A stretch of DNA of 64,000 nucleotides, from NCBI GenBank assembly GCA_002633005.1, contig NMRA01000414.1, positions 216,356 to 280,355 on the forward strand. Reading direction: 5' to 3'. The position numbers and the translations under genes were made by a program. This stretch comes from Phoronis australis (Eukaryota > Phoronida > Phoronidae). Within the stretch, counting starts at the first letter, position 1, and the number at the start of each line of letters is the position of its first letter. Positions 35,938 through 50,900 of the stretch are shown here, one piece after another. The notes beneath the pieces were generated by a model. That model made no database searches and was not told where the DNA came from. It worked only from the letters and a program-made list of their open reading frames with translations.

Positions 35938-38900
35938 CTGGAACAGGTAACAGACCCCTTACAGGCATGTTAACAAACAAGTGATCATCTCAAAAGAACT
36001 TACAGGCTGGTACCCAACCACTCTACTCAGAACTTTGCTCAACAGATGGCACTGTTACAAGATATTCTCACTTCATTTGTCTTTTTCAATATAACAACCC
36101 AGATCACCAGCAATGGCAAGAAATCACATCCATTTCAAATGAAGACTTTTGTTTCGTAAACATGTTTTGCAAACACCTTGTTCACCTCGCACCAGTTGTT
36201 TTAATCTTTTTAACAAGAAATGAACAAATTCTTAAATATAAGTCTAGAGTGAGGCATAAGCATATTTGGTTCTGGCCTGAGCCCAACTCATTTAAGAAGT
36301 GGCAAAAAGAGAACGCACATGCCTGCATCATTTGTTGCCAAAATCCGTTTTTCGAAATCTTTACAAAAAACGTTTAACAACATTTTTAATGTAAAGGATT
36401 GTCAACTCTGCTATAATGACTTGGATAAATGAGTATGAATCTATAGCGGACCAAGGTTTCATTTAGTGGGGGCAGCGAGAGACCCCCCAGGTCAACACCA
36501 GTACAGCCAATCATGTCACAGCAATACTATTTTCGGTTTTACTTGAGTAAAAGAAAAAGCATTGCCACACCACTGATATCAGGTCAAATTTTTCTGAAAA
36601 AAAAAAAACTAAAAAATATCACATCACCACACCATCAATGTCCTTTGTTCTGGCAGAGTAAATATGCCCAATAAAATTCTTGTCTCTCCTTTCCCATTAT
36701 GAAGATGAAGTTTTGAACCAGTAATTGAGATAAACAATCATTTACAAAAAAGTATTTCCAGACCACAACCAAATATACTTTAGGTCTGAAACTACAGCTA
36801 AACGACATTTTAAGCAGGATATTTTAATGTTGAAACTTTTGATACAAAAACAGTACGACACATGAAAGGTAACAAAACTCTTAGATTTACCTCCTTGAGG
36901 GCCACTACCCCCATTAGCCGGCCAACGTTGGTAACATACGCATGACTGAGACCAAGCAGAGAGAACAATGAATGCACCTACAGTAGAGTAAAAGAACAGC
37001 AACTACTGGTAGTTTTCAAAATAATTTGGACAATGCTGAAAATCAACAAAATTTTGGCGCACAAAACCGTGACTTAAGATCCATCAATTTTCGATTAGAA
37101 TCCGTCTCACTTTTTGCTAAATCATGACAAAATTTCGACAGATGTATCTCTGTCCACGATGTCCAAATCGCAACAAGTTGCTGAGCAAGTACATTACATC
37201 AGGGCTTGGAATGACCAATGACAAAAAACGCGGAAACTTTTACGGCCGAAATCATGCCCGATAACCATTCTTGAAATGGTCAATGTGAACCTTTCCCCGA
37301 CAAAAATCGGGAGGACTAAAAAAAAAACAAAAAAAAAACGTTACCACCATCAGTAGCATGCGTCTGCGTCCTTTTAGCTCGCCCGTCCACTCCCAACCCA
37401 CACATTTTTGGCTGCAGAGCGGTACTATTTGTCGCCGCGCTTAACAATAACACGAGACGCCATTGAAAATCCCACCACGCTGTCCCAGATGCCCCGGCCA
37501 TGTTGACAATTTACGTTCCTCCGAAATATAAAGAGCAACTTCCGCTTTTCGAGGTGAAAGTCGTCTGCAACGCCGCGGTAAGAAAGGAATTTGCTGCGCA
37601 AATTTTATATCAAATCCGATTTTTTTACGCGGAAATATTATAAAAAAAGTGGAAAGCACATTTGAAAAAAGCGGAAATCCGTGTTTCCGCGGAAAATTCC
37701 AAGCCCTGTTACATAAACAACAAGCGATTAGGCACAATAATGTCACAATAAACTCCTACAAAATTTGACAAAACACTATTTCATTGTCACAAAAGTTTGA
37801 CTAAGCTGCCATATCATACCATATCAAGATGTTTACTCAAGATTGTCAGAGTCTGACAGCATTCCGTCGAAGTTTGTCTCCAGCGTGTGAAACAATTAGA
37901 TGAACCACATTTATTTATAATTTGTCCACGTGACATAATTGGTAAGAAATACATAAATCTAATCGTCCAACTTCTGGAGGCTTACTTTAACTTTTTTCCT
38001 AACATTTCAGAAATTTCCAATTCCTCACTAGAAAGAGCAAAATTACCAAACTTTGCAATGTCGGTAAAAAATCATGCTTCCTTCATTTTTCATATTGAAC
38101 AAGAGTTAATTCAAAGATTTCACAAGAAAATACACACCACTAATAGTTCCTGTCATGCATTCAACACTTTACTTTTAATTTCAAAGTGGATAAATTTCAA
38201 AAGAACATAACAAAATATTCGTAAATTTCGAATAGCTGACGTATTAAATATTCTGTCCGTGAGGTAAGACACACCTGAAGAATTAACAGGGGAGATAAAG
38301 AGAAGAGAGACCCTCAACAGTTATCTGAACCGTATTTTAATGTCCTTTTTGTGATTGCCATAAGAGATAAAAGATTGACAACATGAGATCACACTGTCAC
38401 CTATACATTGTGTGAACACAATAAATAGTTGAAAAACACAATTATACGACTTTGAACAGAACATTTATACACTCAGACTGTGCTCACATGTCACCTTATC
38501 AGGTGGCAGATACACCATGTGAACGTTTGATTTAACCGGCTTATCTGCCATCTGAATCAGTTGTCCAACATGCTTTTTCATAAAACCAGAACAGTGTATT
38601 TGTCCCATACCTTATGTAAAGAAGTCCTCTCAACCAGTTGGAATGGTGCAGGGTCAATCTGGCAACCATCAAAATTTATTCTCATTGTCAACTGTTCACT
38701 TTCCCACTGCTCTAGCTGAAAACAAAAATGTCAAAAGTTGTGATTGCTGGATGTTACGGAGTGCACATAAAAATACCAACGTAAAGATAATACAGTGACG
38801 ACTATTACCAGCAGACAAATACTTTCTAGTCTCTGGTGAGTTTGAGTCGAGCAGAAATCATTCAAGAACACCACACTTATTCATTTCTGTGTTTTAAACC

Positions 38901-41900
38901 ACACTCTACAGTCTTACGTTAACCGAAATGAAGGACTCCAACTCTCCCAGTATGGCACTTTCTACTGTGTGTGACATAACAACAGGAAAGAACTTGTAGC
39001 ACAAGTCACAAGATGGCAGAGCATGGTTTGAATTCTCAACTATGATAAGCTGGGTATTACGTTATTTCTATTTTTCTCAGCTACGAATGCTGAAAGAATA
39101 ACGGTTTGATGGATGGGCACTTTTATTACTTGTTCTAATGGAGGCTACTTGACATTGTAATGAGGCCATTCCTCTCCTGTACTAGGCCCAGAGTTTGCGT
39201 TAGTTATGTTTAAAGAACAGAATAAAAGTTTAAGTTCTCCAGAATCTAATGTCCAACTTTTCTAACAAGTTTCTAAGGAATGCTTTCTGATTAGACAAAG
39301 CAACTTAAGACAGTCAAGAAAATGAACCAGTCTAAATCATTTGAACTGCACTTACATAATCAAAATAACTTATTAATAAGTTCCCTTGCTAATCCAATCT
39401 TTTTGAGCATTCTAACTTTAGTACCATCCTAAATTCAGGCCGGTCTAACTCATCTTTCGCATTGGACCTAAAATTCTCATGGTCGCGAAAGAATATTAGT
39501 TCATTATTCTAAATCCGTAATAGGAAAGGCCCTTCACATGTCAGGGGAACCAGCTTTACAGAACTAAAATCTCATACCTCATCTTCAGTCATGTCTATTG
39601 CACTTTGCTCCGGCTGAAAAAATAAAACAGTTTACGTTTAGTAACAAAGTTTCCAAAGCTCATGCTACTGGATGTACAGTATGTGGCCAAAACAAACATC
39701 ATCTGGCAATGACCATTATGTAATCATTACACAATTGTTTCAACCAGAGTGGTGATGAGTCTGTAATGTATAGCTACGCCCCCAAAGGAGCACATTTCAG
39801 CGTGTTGTCATGACAACAACACCACACCATGTCCCGTGTGCAGAATCACTTAACCTGTTGTAAATTGCAAATTGCACAGTGGTTCGGATGATTAATAAGC
39901 ATTATTAATTATTATCAAAAGTCGGACTTACCACAGAAATGTTACAAGAATGAAAGCGTGGATATGTTTGATTTCTTTACAAAGAGCTGGGCGCAGATAA
40001 CATGAGTTTGAGAAGTTTTTACTCCAACACACATCCTAAATGCAGTACACAAAGACAAATACTAGCTGAACTAATGCGCCTCCAATAGAGTAATTGTTAT
40101 TCCGCTTTTCTATCAAAAGGAGCAAAACGAAGACAATGCAGTAAAACTACAATTTTGTAAACATTTGATTCACGCAAAATGTAATAACACTTCCACAGTT
40201 TTAAAAAAACAACCAAAGACCACACAATCAACTAAGGTGTAAAAAACATTTCAGTCATAAATATGTAAATGAGTGTAATTACGAGAGTGGTTCGTGGACA
40301 TGGAAATCAAACCATGCAGACCAACACAACATAATACACTGCAAGTAATGAAGACGGCTAGCGTGCAGATTTGATTCTTTTCTATAAAGAGTCTAAAAGG
40401 TTAACACACGGAACAGAAACACATTCAAGCATCAAAGTCTATTTACACTGTGCTGCCAGTTTGCTGGTCAGCATTCCGCACTATACTTACCACTACTACG
40501 CGCACACGTTTGACCCAGTTGGGCTTGACAAAAAATTACCAAAGGTTACAAGCAGTGACTGACGAGATAACCACGGCTAAGTATTTGGCATTAATTTTCA
40601 GTGGACTCAGTGATACAGAGAAGTGCTAGCTTAAAGATGCTATGTCTCATTAAAACCATGAATATTTAATATTGGAAGCAAGCACCACCTACTGAATATA
40701 TGGAAAACTATGTGCACAAGTATAATCAGGAAACGAAACAATTTATATACTAACTAAATTGCAGTTTTAAAGAAAACACCACAACTGCTACACTTAAAAA
40801 CAAGTGTGAACATATAAAAAACCCTAGTAATTCCAAACATTACGAAATCGTTATTTGATAGTGAAATAAACAAATAGTAAAAACTGTGCCTTGTTTCACT
40901 AGGATGAAATATTACCATACTCATTTCCATGAAAATAGTCTCGCAAAACAAGACTTTCACGAGATTTTGATGGTAACTGGTTCTCGAATAGATTAAGGCA
41001 CACTGGCGCACCTGGGGTTGCTTGCAAATTAGTACTTCATTTGCATATTCACAATTTAATGAGACTATGCATCTTTAATGTTATCTAAAGATCCAATTAC
41101 AAGAACAATGGTGTAAAGTGTATCTTACATTACTAAACTTGGATTTTTGCTATGTTTTTGTTTTCTTGGTACTAGGCCAAGCACGCTTGATCTCAAAACG
41201 ATGGAAAACAAGCTGCTCTCTCGTGTTTCATTACAAATTAACAAACAGTATTGATCAGTATTTTTATTCCTACAGGGTGTTTCAAAATTACAGGACACAT
41301 CTTAAATAAGAATAACTCCAAAATGGTGAGTAGCATACCCTATGCTAGTTTTTACTCTTATAGCGTTTGAAAATTATAATCTTCAAATGGATGCCTCTGG
41401 AGCGTGAACACTCAATTGCTCTTTTTGTTTACCATCGACAACCACGGCATTACCAAAATGTGGTAATTTTTCTCCTGAAACTTACCTCAGCCTGCTCTGC
41501 ACTAATGGATGTACCCGATTTCACTTGATTATTTTTGTGGGTATACTTAAAATTGCTTTTTCTCCAAATTAAGCTGCCAAAAAATGAAAAATGAAATAAG
41601 CCACCTTCACTTAATAAAGTCATAATATTCCTTACCCTGACAATATCATCGTTAACAACAAGTTGAAAACCATCAGTAACTCAAAAAATGCTTCAGAGTA
41701 CATCGGAGTTGGATAACCCTAAAAACTGTGAATTAAAAAATGACACGTGATTTGAGTTGTCAGCTCATTTGGCAATAATTCAGATATGGCCAAGAATTCA
41801 ACATGAACAGCGGAAAATCCTTTAAACTAAAGAGACTACATGGACAAACCGCAAGCAACATCAGAATTTAAGGATAGCATTCTTAGAGAAATTGGGAGCA

Positions 41901-44900
41901 TACCGGGTAGTTGGGTAATGTAATGGTTGCTGTAGCAAATACAGCAAAATAGTGTTCACATGCCAGAGGTGTCCATTTGAATATTGTAAATTTCAAACGC
42001 TAGGTGAATAAAAATTCCCATGCCTTGAAAATGCTGAGAGCAAGAAATGTTTATTAAATAAATACATCTTCTTTTTTTGGCTTATTTTTATTCAAAATTT
42101 GTCCCATAATTTTAAGACATCATATTATGGAAATTGATAAAACGACCATACTTACTTCATATTCAAACTTAGTTTAACACTTTTCATGATACATTTAAGA
42201 CACAAAGTCATGTATTCTAAATTAAGCAAGATTACCTCTTTGCTTTTCTTTTCCACTTGTTTCTTGCCCAATATATCGGAAAGCGAGCGGCTTTTCTTTG
42301 GACGGTTGAACTGCGGGTCAGTAGGACTCTTTTTCAAAATTCCCCGCATCGGAAATGAAACTGTGTTGTGATGGTCAACTGGTAAATCACTGGCTGTCTT
42401 GGTAAACTAGATAAAAATAGTAAACATTATGTGCTTAAAATTGGATTAACTAACTTAAGCGTCATTAGTTAACAAGAAGATAGTAGGCGGTCTGATGCCA
42501 GAACTTTGCCAGACAGGTGCAGGCATAGGCCTGGCCCATTGCGCAAAACACCCAATTTGAAACTCATAAGAACGAAGTCATCAGGCTGTTACTGAGAGAG
42601 GTTCCAGAAGTCCGTAGCCACATTCTTCCTCTACTGGTGTTTGGCATTCAATCCAAGTTGATATTTACAGAGAGTGTCTACAGTCACCACTGCTTTCGCC
42701 TGTCTGGTCATCTCACTTAACTTTCCACCCAGAATTAATGATTCCCCTGAACTAGTCTGGTTAGCTTACATTCACTTCTGCCCGTGATAGTAGAAGTAGA
42801 CCCCAGTGACTCCCCAAGCATGTGTACACATCCAGATAGCTTAATTAGTCGCTCGAGGAGCTGACGAAAACCTAATTTTAAATTAGGCCAATTAAATCTC
42901 TCAAACCCCATTTCATTTGCTCTAAAGATGATGTGTTTGCCCTGAAAAGAACATTCAAGTTAGTATGCTGTCGTTCACGACACTAATGTCTTTATGAGAA
43001 TACAAAAACAAATCTCAATCTCCTACAGTGTTAGCCAGGGATAAACTCAGGAAAAGTGGAGTTGGGCACAGCTCAGGACACTAAACAGATGTTACAAACT
43101 TAATGTTTTTTCAAACTCAACCATGATGTTATGAATATTACACAAGAGGCAGATTTATGTGACAGTCAAGATGCTAATGTGTGGCAGTTGAATTTGATCT
43201 CAGCTCTTCCCATTGATAAAATCTGAAACAACATCCTGTCCTGACTAGGACTTCAACTTGATGCCTTCTCCTGGCGTTGCATAAGTTCTGTTCCAGTGAC
43301 CACTAGAATGATGAACAGTCCAACTTCACTAGAATTTCACCACTTTTGGACAAAAAATAATTGCCAAAATTGCCCATTTTAATATAATTCAAGGGCTTTT
43401 TAAAAACTGTTGTGGATGTCCTCAAATAGTTTGAAGGCAGATATGGTGCACAACTTGAAAAGAGTAAAGCAGTCACTTGATGGTGCTTAAATTTTATTAA
43501 AAAAATTAGAAAACTTATCTAGATTTCATTTGTCCGCCATATAATATTAATAACAGTTATGAGTCTCTTTGCTGAAGTCACATGACAAAAGGTACTATCT
43601 CCCCATAGCTCTCACCTTGGAGTGCACATCAACTCTAGCACTTTTCTTGGCAGGACTCTCCTCTTCCGGAGGTAAAGAAACCTTTGTCACCTCAAACCGA
43701 CTCTTCTTAACAAGGGGTTTCTGTTCAGGAGCTGCCTTGGGAACGTGAATTTCCTCGAGGTCACTGCCGTCAGATGCGGAGGCTGTGGCAGCCTTCTCCG
43801 CCTCTTTCAGAGCTGCTGCCTTGGCCAATAGGCGGCGCTCTACACTCAATTGCGTGGCCATCAGATATTCCAACTGAGGACGTTGGATGGAACCCAACAG
43901 AATCATGGACTCTAAAATATCATGAATGAAGTAAATGATTAAGTATACAAACATGTATTTCTTAAACCGGTGTGGAAATGTGTATCCCATACATTGTTAA
44001 GTGAGGTCAGCACACCACCTGTTGGCCACATCACGCGATCTGATGAATATGAAGTCTGAACAGATTTTTGCCCTAATCGAGACTCGAACCCGTGACCTTT
44101 TGCTAACCGTGTACTTAATTCATTAGGTTTCGTGATGTGGCCACAGGTAGCGTGCTGACCAGACTTAAAATTTTTGTGATAAATCATCAAGTATTTCAAC
44201 TTAAAAAATGGTGATAACAAAAGATTTTTTGAAAATTAAGTTTATGCTCTTTTTAAAATCAAGTTGCTAAGGGCATTAGGAAATCAATTTTTCATGCTCT
44301 TATAATAAGGATAAGAAACAAAATTAAGCTGCAAACTTAATTTTAAAACTATCCAGAAAAACACATAGATCTAGAACAAGGAAGTTAAAAATAAACACAA
44401 ACGAAAAAGCAAGAAGCATAAAAGAGGGAATGAAGGACAAACACAAAAACTGGAGGTGAGGTCAGAGAAGTTCAGCTGCAATGGACTCGGGACAAACCTT
44501 TAACCACATGGTATATTTACTTTTATTCGCGTAAACTTACAAGGCATGCCCAGCAAAGTTATTCCAGAACATGCTAGGCAGCTGTATTTAATACATTGAA
44601 ACTTACAGTTAAAAGCCAATATTCACTCTTGGCTGACTTCCTAGATAAACCTATTTAACAAATCAATAACGTAGCCACTATAAATTGGTAGTCACTCAAA
44701 ATGCCAAAACGGCATTGACTTCAAATTTATGGATATTTTACAACTGGTCAGAGAATTCCGAGTAACGAGTATAAAATTAATGAAAACAATTTGTGTCGTC
44801 AGTCTGCAGATAACGAGATGACTATGGATGGAGAACAGTGCTAAAAATGATCAAGGCACTTGTAGACAAACAAGAAATTACAACACCAGAGGAAACAAAC

Positions 44901-47900
44901 TTCTCTCCGGAGTCTACTTGAAAAATGACCAATAAGATCGCATGAAATTTCAAAGTTTAGTCAAAAAGTGCCAACTGATTGGTCAATTTTCAAGTCGAGA
45001 CTCGAGAAAAGTCTCTCTGGCGTGAATCTGAACCCATGAAGGTTATTTCTTGAAGTGTCTACTGTCTTTTGGCTAACAATCAATGTACGGACGGTTGAGC
45101 CCGTATCACGAATTTAGGCAACGGCTAAAAGTTAGAAAATCTCTCTACACCATGAAATCAACAGACAGAAATCTGCAGTTTGCTCAACAAGACAGAAGGC
45201 AGAACGTTTTGAAAAACGCAAAAGAAAAAATATCAACTTGTGACTATTCAAAGTCAGATATCAGATTCTTGGCTTAAGTCAAAAGACAATAGATTCTTCA
45301 AGCAACAGGTCTCAGGTCAAAAACAAACGCAGACAATTGTGGTTAACGACTGGAATGTCTGACCGTATTACACTGCATATTCACTCAGGGTACAAGGGCG
45401 GAGAAAGCAAACCCAGCAAGCCTTTTTGGAGGATTTTCCGAAGCCGGTCCAACTGCAGGGTAATGGGTCGCCGATAAAACGTTTACCTGGCGAGTCTACT
45501 AGAGGATATGAACGGTGGCGCGGCCTACTGGCCAAGAGTGATTTCAAGTCGAGATAGGAATGTGTCATGCTGATGTACGTGACATCACATATCATAATGT
45601 CCTCCACAAAAATATTGTGAACGCTACAAAAGAACACAGTCAAGATAATGCTGATGTCGTGACCACAAAAGTTAGTAAAATACTGACCTGTAAAGAAAAC
45701 ATCACAAGTATCTATTCAATACTCTTGCGCAGAAACACGTAAGGATTATTACGAATTTGATAGAAACACCTTCAGGTTGCAACAATAACATTGCAAAAAT
45801 ACTAAATTTTAACGACAAGAATACAAAATCAAGGCAGCACTGAGTGTCCAAACTAACTGCAGTACATCTACCTAAAGCCAATTCTAAAAGAGAATTTTTA
45901 CAAGCAAGACCAGAACAACTTGTGATGTCACTTTTCAGGTTGATCCAACTTGTTGCCTTGTTGCACATTCACTTCACAACTTTAATTCTATTTCAAAACA
46001 TTGTGATTTTACACAACCATCAACTTTATGAAAACTCACAGGATAGAGTGGTATATCTCTTGAGAAGAAAACTCAGTGTTTTAGGCCTGAAATATGCCAC
46101 AGCACCCATAAAATCTTCGCAAGAGACAAACCCATATCAAAACCATGTTCTAAAAGACAAGTGCAACAAGACAACAGTTATTACATTAGGTGTACGTGAG
46201 TGCGCCCACACGCCATCTGTTGTCCACTTACCAGGCGCGTCAACTAACGGAAACGAGCGCAGCGTGGGACCTAACTCCAACACTTCTTTCAGCTCTCCAT
46301 AGGTGGAGATATAGCTGATAAATTTCACATGACGCACCATGATATCTTCCACAAAAACATTATGTGCGCTGCAAGTGTACACGGAAGATTAACAAGTGCT
46401 TGAACAAAAAGCTGAAACCGTGAGAATAATATCAAGGCTTGTCATTTTCTTACCATGTAATGACTTGAAAATTTTCAACAAACCTGAGCAAAAAGGTAAT
46501 AAACATTAATCAATGAATGCGGATGTTCGCTACTGAACAGAAAAACTTTTGATGGTAAAATTTTACTGGAGGAAACAAGAAATTGGCTTACTGTACTGGA
46601 ATGTCAAGGCAAACATTCTGCAACCCTAATCACCTCCAAACTTAAGAACACTTGCTGCTGAAGAAAAACAATTCTTTTGGAACTGCGGCATTACCACTCT
46701 AAAACACAGCAATTCTTTTCTCAAAAACACAGCCATTTTTCTCACAAACCGCACTTCATTTTACTACATATACCAATATCATTTACTGTACTTCGTAGGC
46801 ATTGTCTAAACATACATAAATACAGATTAAATTCAAATGTATTATTCAGAATATTGTCACAGAGCACTTCTTCTCTTTTGAATACGCAATGCAAGGTGGT
46901 GGATACTCATGGAAGCATAGATGCATGTTTTCTGCACTGTATTGTAACTAGTAGGTACTAGCAATTCATCTTGATAAAAGAAATATGTCCTTAAAAGAAC
47001 TGTGACTCATAAGGAAAGAAAGGGACCTTAAGAAAAGAAATGTTGCGGACGAGAATGGATACACAACTTGCAAGAAAGCATTGTTTTTACGGGCAAAATC
47101 CCATTGCGAGAGCGGCTTATAACAAATGAAGATTGTCTATGCTGCGAGATGTTCAGAAAAGTAAGATACTCACAAGTGATGGTCACTAAAATTATGTGAT
47201 TGGCTTGTAATTCGTGGCAATATCTCACGAAGACTTGTACGAATTCGCCGCACTTGCAACAAACTAATCTTATGTAACGTAGTTTTGATAGTGACTTACT
47301 TTGAGCGAGTAGGAATAAAATCGGGTAAATATGGCAGACGTTTTATCTGTATCATGCTGTCGTAGATGGATGGAGAAAGCCCATTGGCTACGGCGTTGGC
47401 TATTAAAACAGCTATCTGTGAAGCGAGAATAACCAAAGGATTAGTTAAAGTAGACACTGTAAGTAAAGAATTTAGGCAAATGTATTTATAACACAAAGAG
47501 TTATATCTTTGAATGAGCGAGGGCAAAAGTGTGTCACTGGGGGAACGGCAAACATTCGTGGCAACGTCAAATCCTACTAAGAATATTTGGTGACATTTCT
47601 CCACCAATAAAAAGTAAATAAAATAAATTAATGTAGACAGCATTCAAAATATTCTATCTAATCGCAACCAGCAGTAGTATACAGTTCAGTACAACACAAT
47701 TATTTTGTCCACTGGCGACGCCTAGACATCTACAGGATGGCTAAGATATGCTAACCGATTACTGACTAATGACCTCTTTGCCCTGCCTCAGATGTTTGCA
47801 AACTGTCACTCGACAAAATATACATCAACAGTGCTATTATAACTAATTTCTCACCACAGCAGGCAGGACATGAGTAATTTGTCCCGTCAGTTCAAATACT

Positions 47901-50900
47901 ATAACGGCAGTTGAGATTGTGTGTGTTACGCTGCCAGATAGCGCTGCTGCCCCTACGACAGCATAACCACCCGGAACGATGCGGTAGATTGTGTCCCCTG
48001 TATGAACGCCGTCTGGGAACCACACCGCCATGGCTTCGCCAACCAAACGACCGAATGCTGCACCTGCATTGGTGGAACATGTGGTGAGTACAAACATTTG
48101 ATCCTTCACATTAGAATCATTCCAGCAAGGGATTCTGGGTATAGGAGCATAAGATGTACATGTTGACCAATCAATTTTATTAGAAGACAAAAATGGGTTT
48201 CCTACAAAAGGTATCTTTGTTACAAGTACCTTAAGATTGATACAGTGAGATAAAAAATACAATGAAAAATATCAGTTCAATCATATGATAATCGTCAACA
48301 GATGATACAGGTTTGCAGCAGGAACACCTATCAATCCGCAGTATCACTGAGAAATCACAAATAACTGTAATAACACAAGGAGTTATCGGACATGCATTTT
48401 AATTACAATTTCGTGGGAAATTGTGTTTTGCTTTCTACAATACTGAAGCCTTTCTAAGACTAATGATAACGTGAGAGGCAGGAACATATGACATCATCAT
48501 GTGTCGGGATGTCTGACGGGCGTCTCGGAACGTTAGTCGGGGTTGTATGTGTTTGATAGCAAGCAAGCAGACTAATGTTCCGAGACATCCGTCAGATGTG
48601 CCCACGCAGGATAACGTCCCACGTTCCAGCCTCTCACGTCATCAGACTGAGAAAGGCCTCAGAGTGAATTCTGAAAACATTAACTAGGCACGTAACTATA
48701 TCGTTGACCATGTACTAAAAACTTTATAATTTTTATTCCAAATATGACACGTGTGGAATCTGGGAGGTAATTCTTCAAAGTCCTACTGCCAGGTCTAGAT
48801 AATAATGCCAGCCTAATCAGACTCCCCATGATTCTTGAAAGGTACTTACCAATAGCAAACACAGGAGTGAAGACACCAGCTGCAATAGGCAGAGTGTTGG
48901 ATATGGCAGCCATACAGAACTGCAAGGCAAGAACATCAACTTAAACAATCATTTAGAACTGGATGACCTAGCAGCAATGTTTTTGGTTTCAAATTAACTT
49001 ACGAATTGCTGGCTATCAGGCATAATTTAAGAGACTTTACTGAATTCCTGACACTTATAAACTGGTATCGGTGCAACATAAGTGAACTTAAGAAGTTGAA
49101 AATATTTGTACAATAGTGTTCCACTTGACCGAGCAAACACAATGAGCGATTAAACTCAGACTGAGATCATCTTAAGTTGATCGTGAAAGGAAAAATAATG
49201 AAGAAATACCACAATTAAGTCAAGAATGTCATTTCATGAAATAAATGTTACTTGCATAGCAAGACCGTCAGTAAAGAGTAAATAAACGTTGAACTGTCTA
49301 AGATATTAAGTGAAGATTCAATCTTGATCACAATCATGTTGGACTTCCCCCTTGAAGGCATTTGGTATTTGTACACAGAGATCCTAGATACAAACTTATA
49401 AACAAAGTATACAGGCGTCTTGTTCATGCTTTAAAGCACCATGATGCTAGTGTAGTAACCGTAAATGAATCAATGACAATTTTAGTTTCAAAACTTATTC
49501 TGTCGACTTAATAGACAAGCAAATGACCACATAAGATTTCCACAGCTCAGACAGCAGCAAGAATTTCAAGCCGATGCATGTCAAAAACACCGATTGTCCT
49601 ACATGTGTTAGAATTTGATCTCACCTGCATGATGACGTAAAAGGTGAGCGTGACGAAGACGTTTGTGTGAGGGTTATTCCACGTGTCCACCACAGCCTGC
49701 TGCTCGATGTTGAGAAATTCACGTGATGACTCAGCCCAGGAAAAGTTACTGAACAACTGGTTAATAGCCGTCTGGAAACTCACCTGAAATGGAGACGGAC
49801 CAACAACTGACTTACCTAGGATGTTATAAAGGGGGTGAGGGGTAGCAAATACAAATTACCAAGGACAAAACATTTTCATGCCATAACCAACCACATAACA
49901 TTGAGAAGGATTGATTGTCAATGATCATTTTTAAATTTAGGCCAGTCAATAATGCAAGTTTCTAAAATTTGATATAAGAACCGACCTAGAGCAAAATAAT
50001 CAAATTTTCACTGTCCCAAAATGAAGAATTTTCACGGTATCTGCCATTCCCATATTTTGGCTGCGTCCGAAGGCAGCACCATGATGTAATTATCATACAG
50101 TGACCATACAAATAAATATATGTAAAACTATGCTTAATATGCATTTTAGTTTGACGGAATTGTTGAGATACACTTTCACAAGGATGGTAACTGTCATACT
50201 GTCCAAGTCAACTGCTACGTTCCTTTTAACGGCAGAAGTCAAAATTTCCAAATTTTCAATTTTAAACTCCCATGCTATTCTAAGCCCCCACCCCTCATTT
50301 ATATGACAGAGACTGCCTAAAAAGTGCCCGTGTCTTTGTGAATGCCGGTTTCATCAGATGTTTAGCTCCCATGATGTGCCAGTAACACACGTCTCATAAG
50401 AATTTAAGCTCTCAAAACGTATGCAATTTGCTTTACTTTGGCAGTCAAATTCAGCAGAACTTATAAATATCTGGGCGGGAATATACCGACTCTTTATTGA
50501 AGGAGATGAGAAATGGTTCTCTTGGCTCATGCACATTCTAATATTAATTGTACTGGACCTGTGCAAAAATGTGGAATGTATTTGTGTAAGCTGACCATTC
50601 TATCCCAAACTTCTCATGCTCACGCCCACCCAAAATTCTGGAATTTGAAATTCAAGTGCCCTGAGGGCTAACCTGGACAAGTGCTGTAATGAATGAAAAC
50701 GTGCACTTATTCGAAGAAAAATACTCGTCTACTGACAGTAATTGTTAGTATTCCTCAAAAATAAAATTGAATAAACCTCATGATACTTGATTCCTTTTGT
50801 AAATGTCCCATGATCCATTGTGTGACATTGTCAAACCCACTCGTCATTCACAATTAAGTTGATTCCATCCAATTCCAAGCATGTTCTGTCAGACGATTAC

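Noticed and set aside
37887-38210. 107-codon plus-strand open frame
   Set aside because: AT-rich, no recognised motif, inside a channel intron; probably chance.
44071-44100. tRNA gene
   Set aside because: Only a T-arm/B-box-like piece is present, without acceptor stem, D arm or plausible anticodon arm.
45844-46302. 152-codon plus-strand open frame
   Set aside because: It overlaps channel exon A antisense and has no family signature or splice support.
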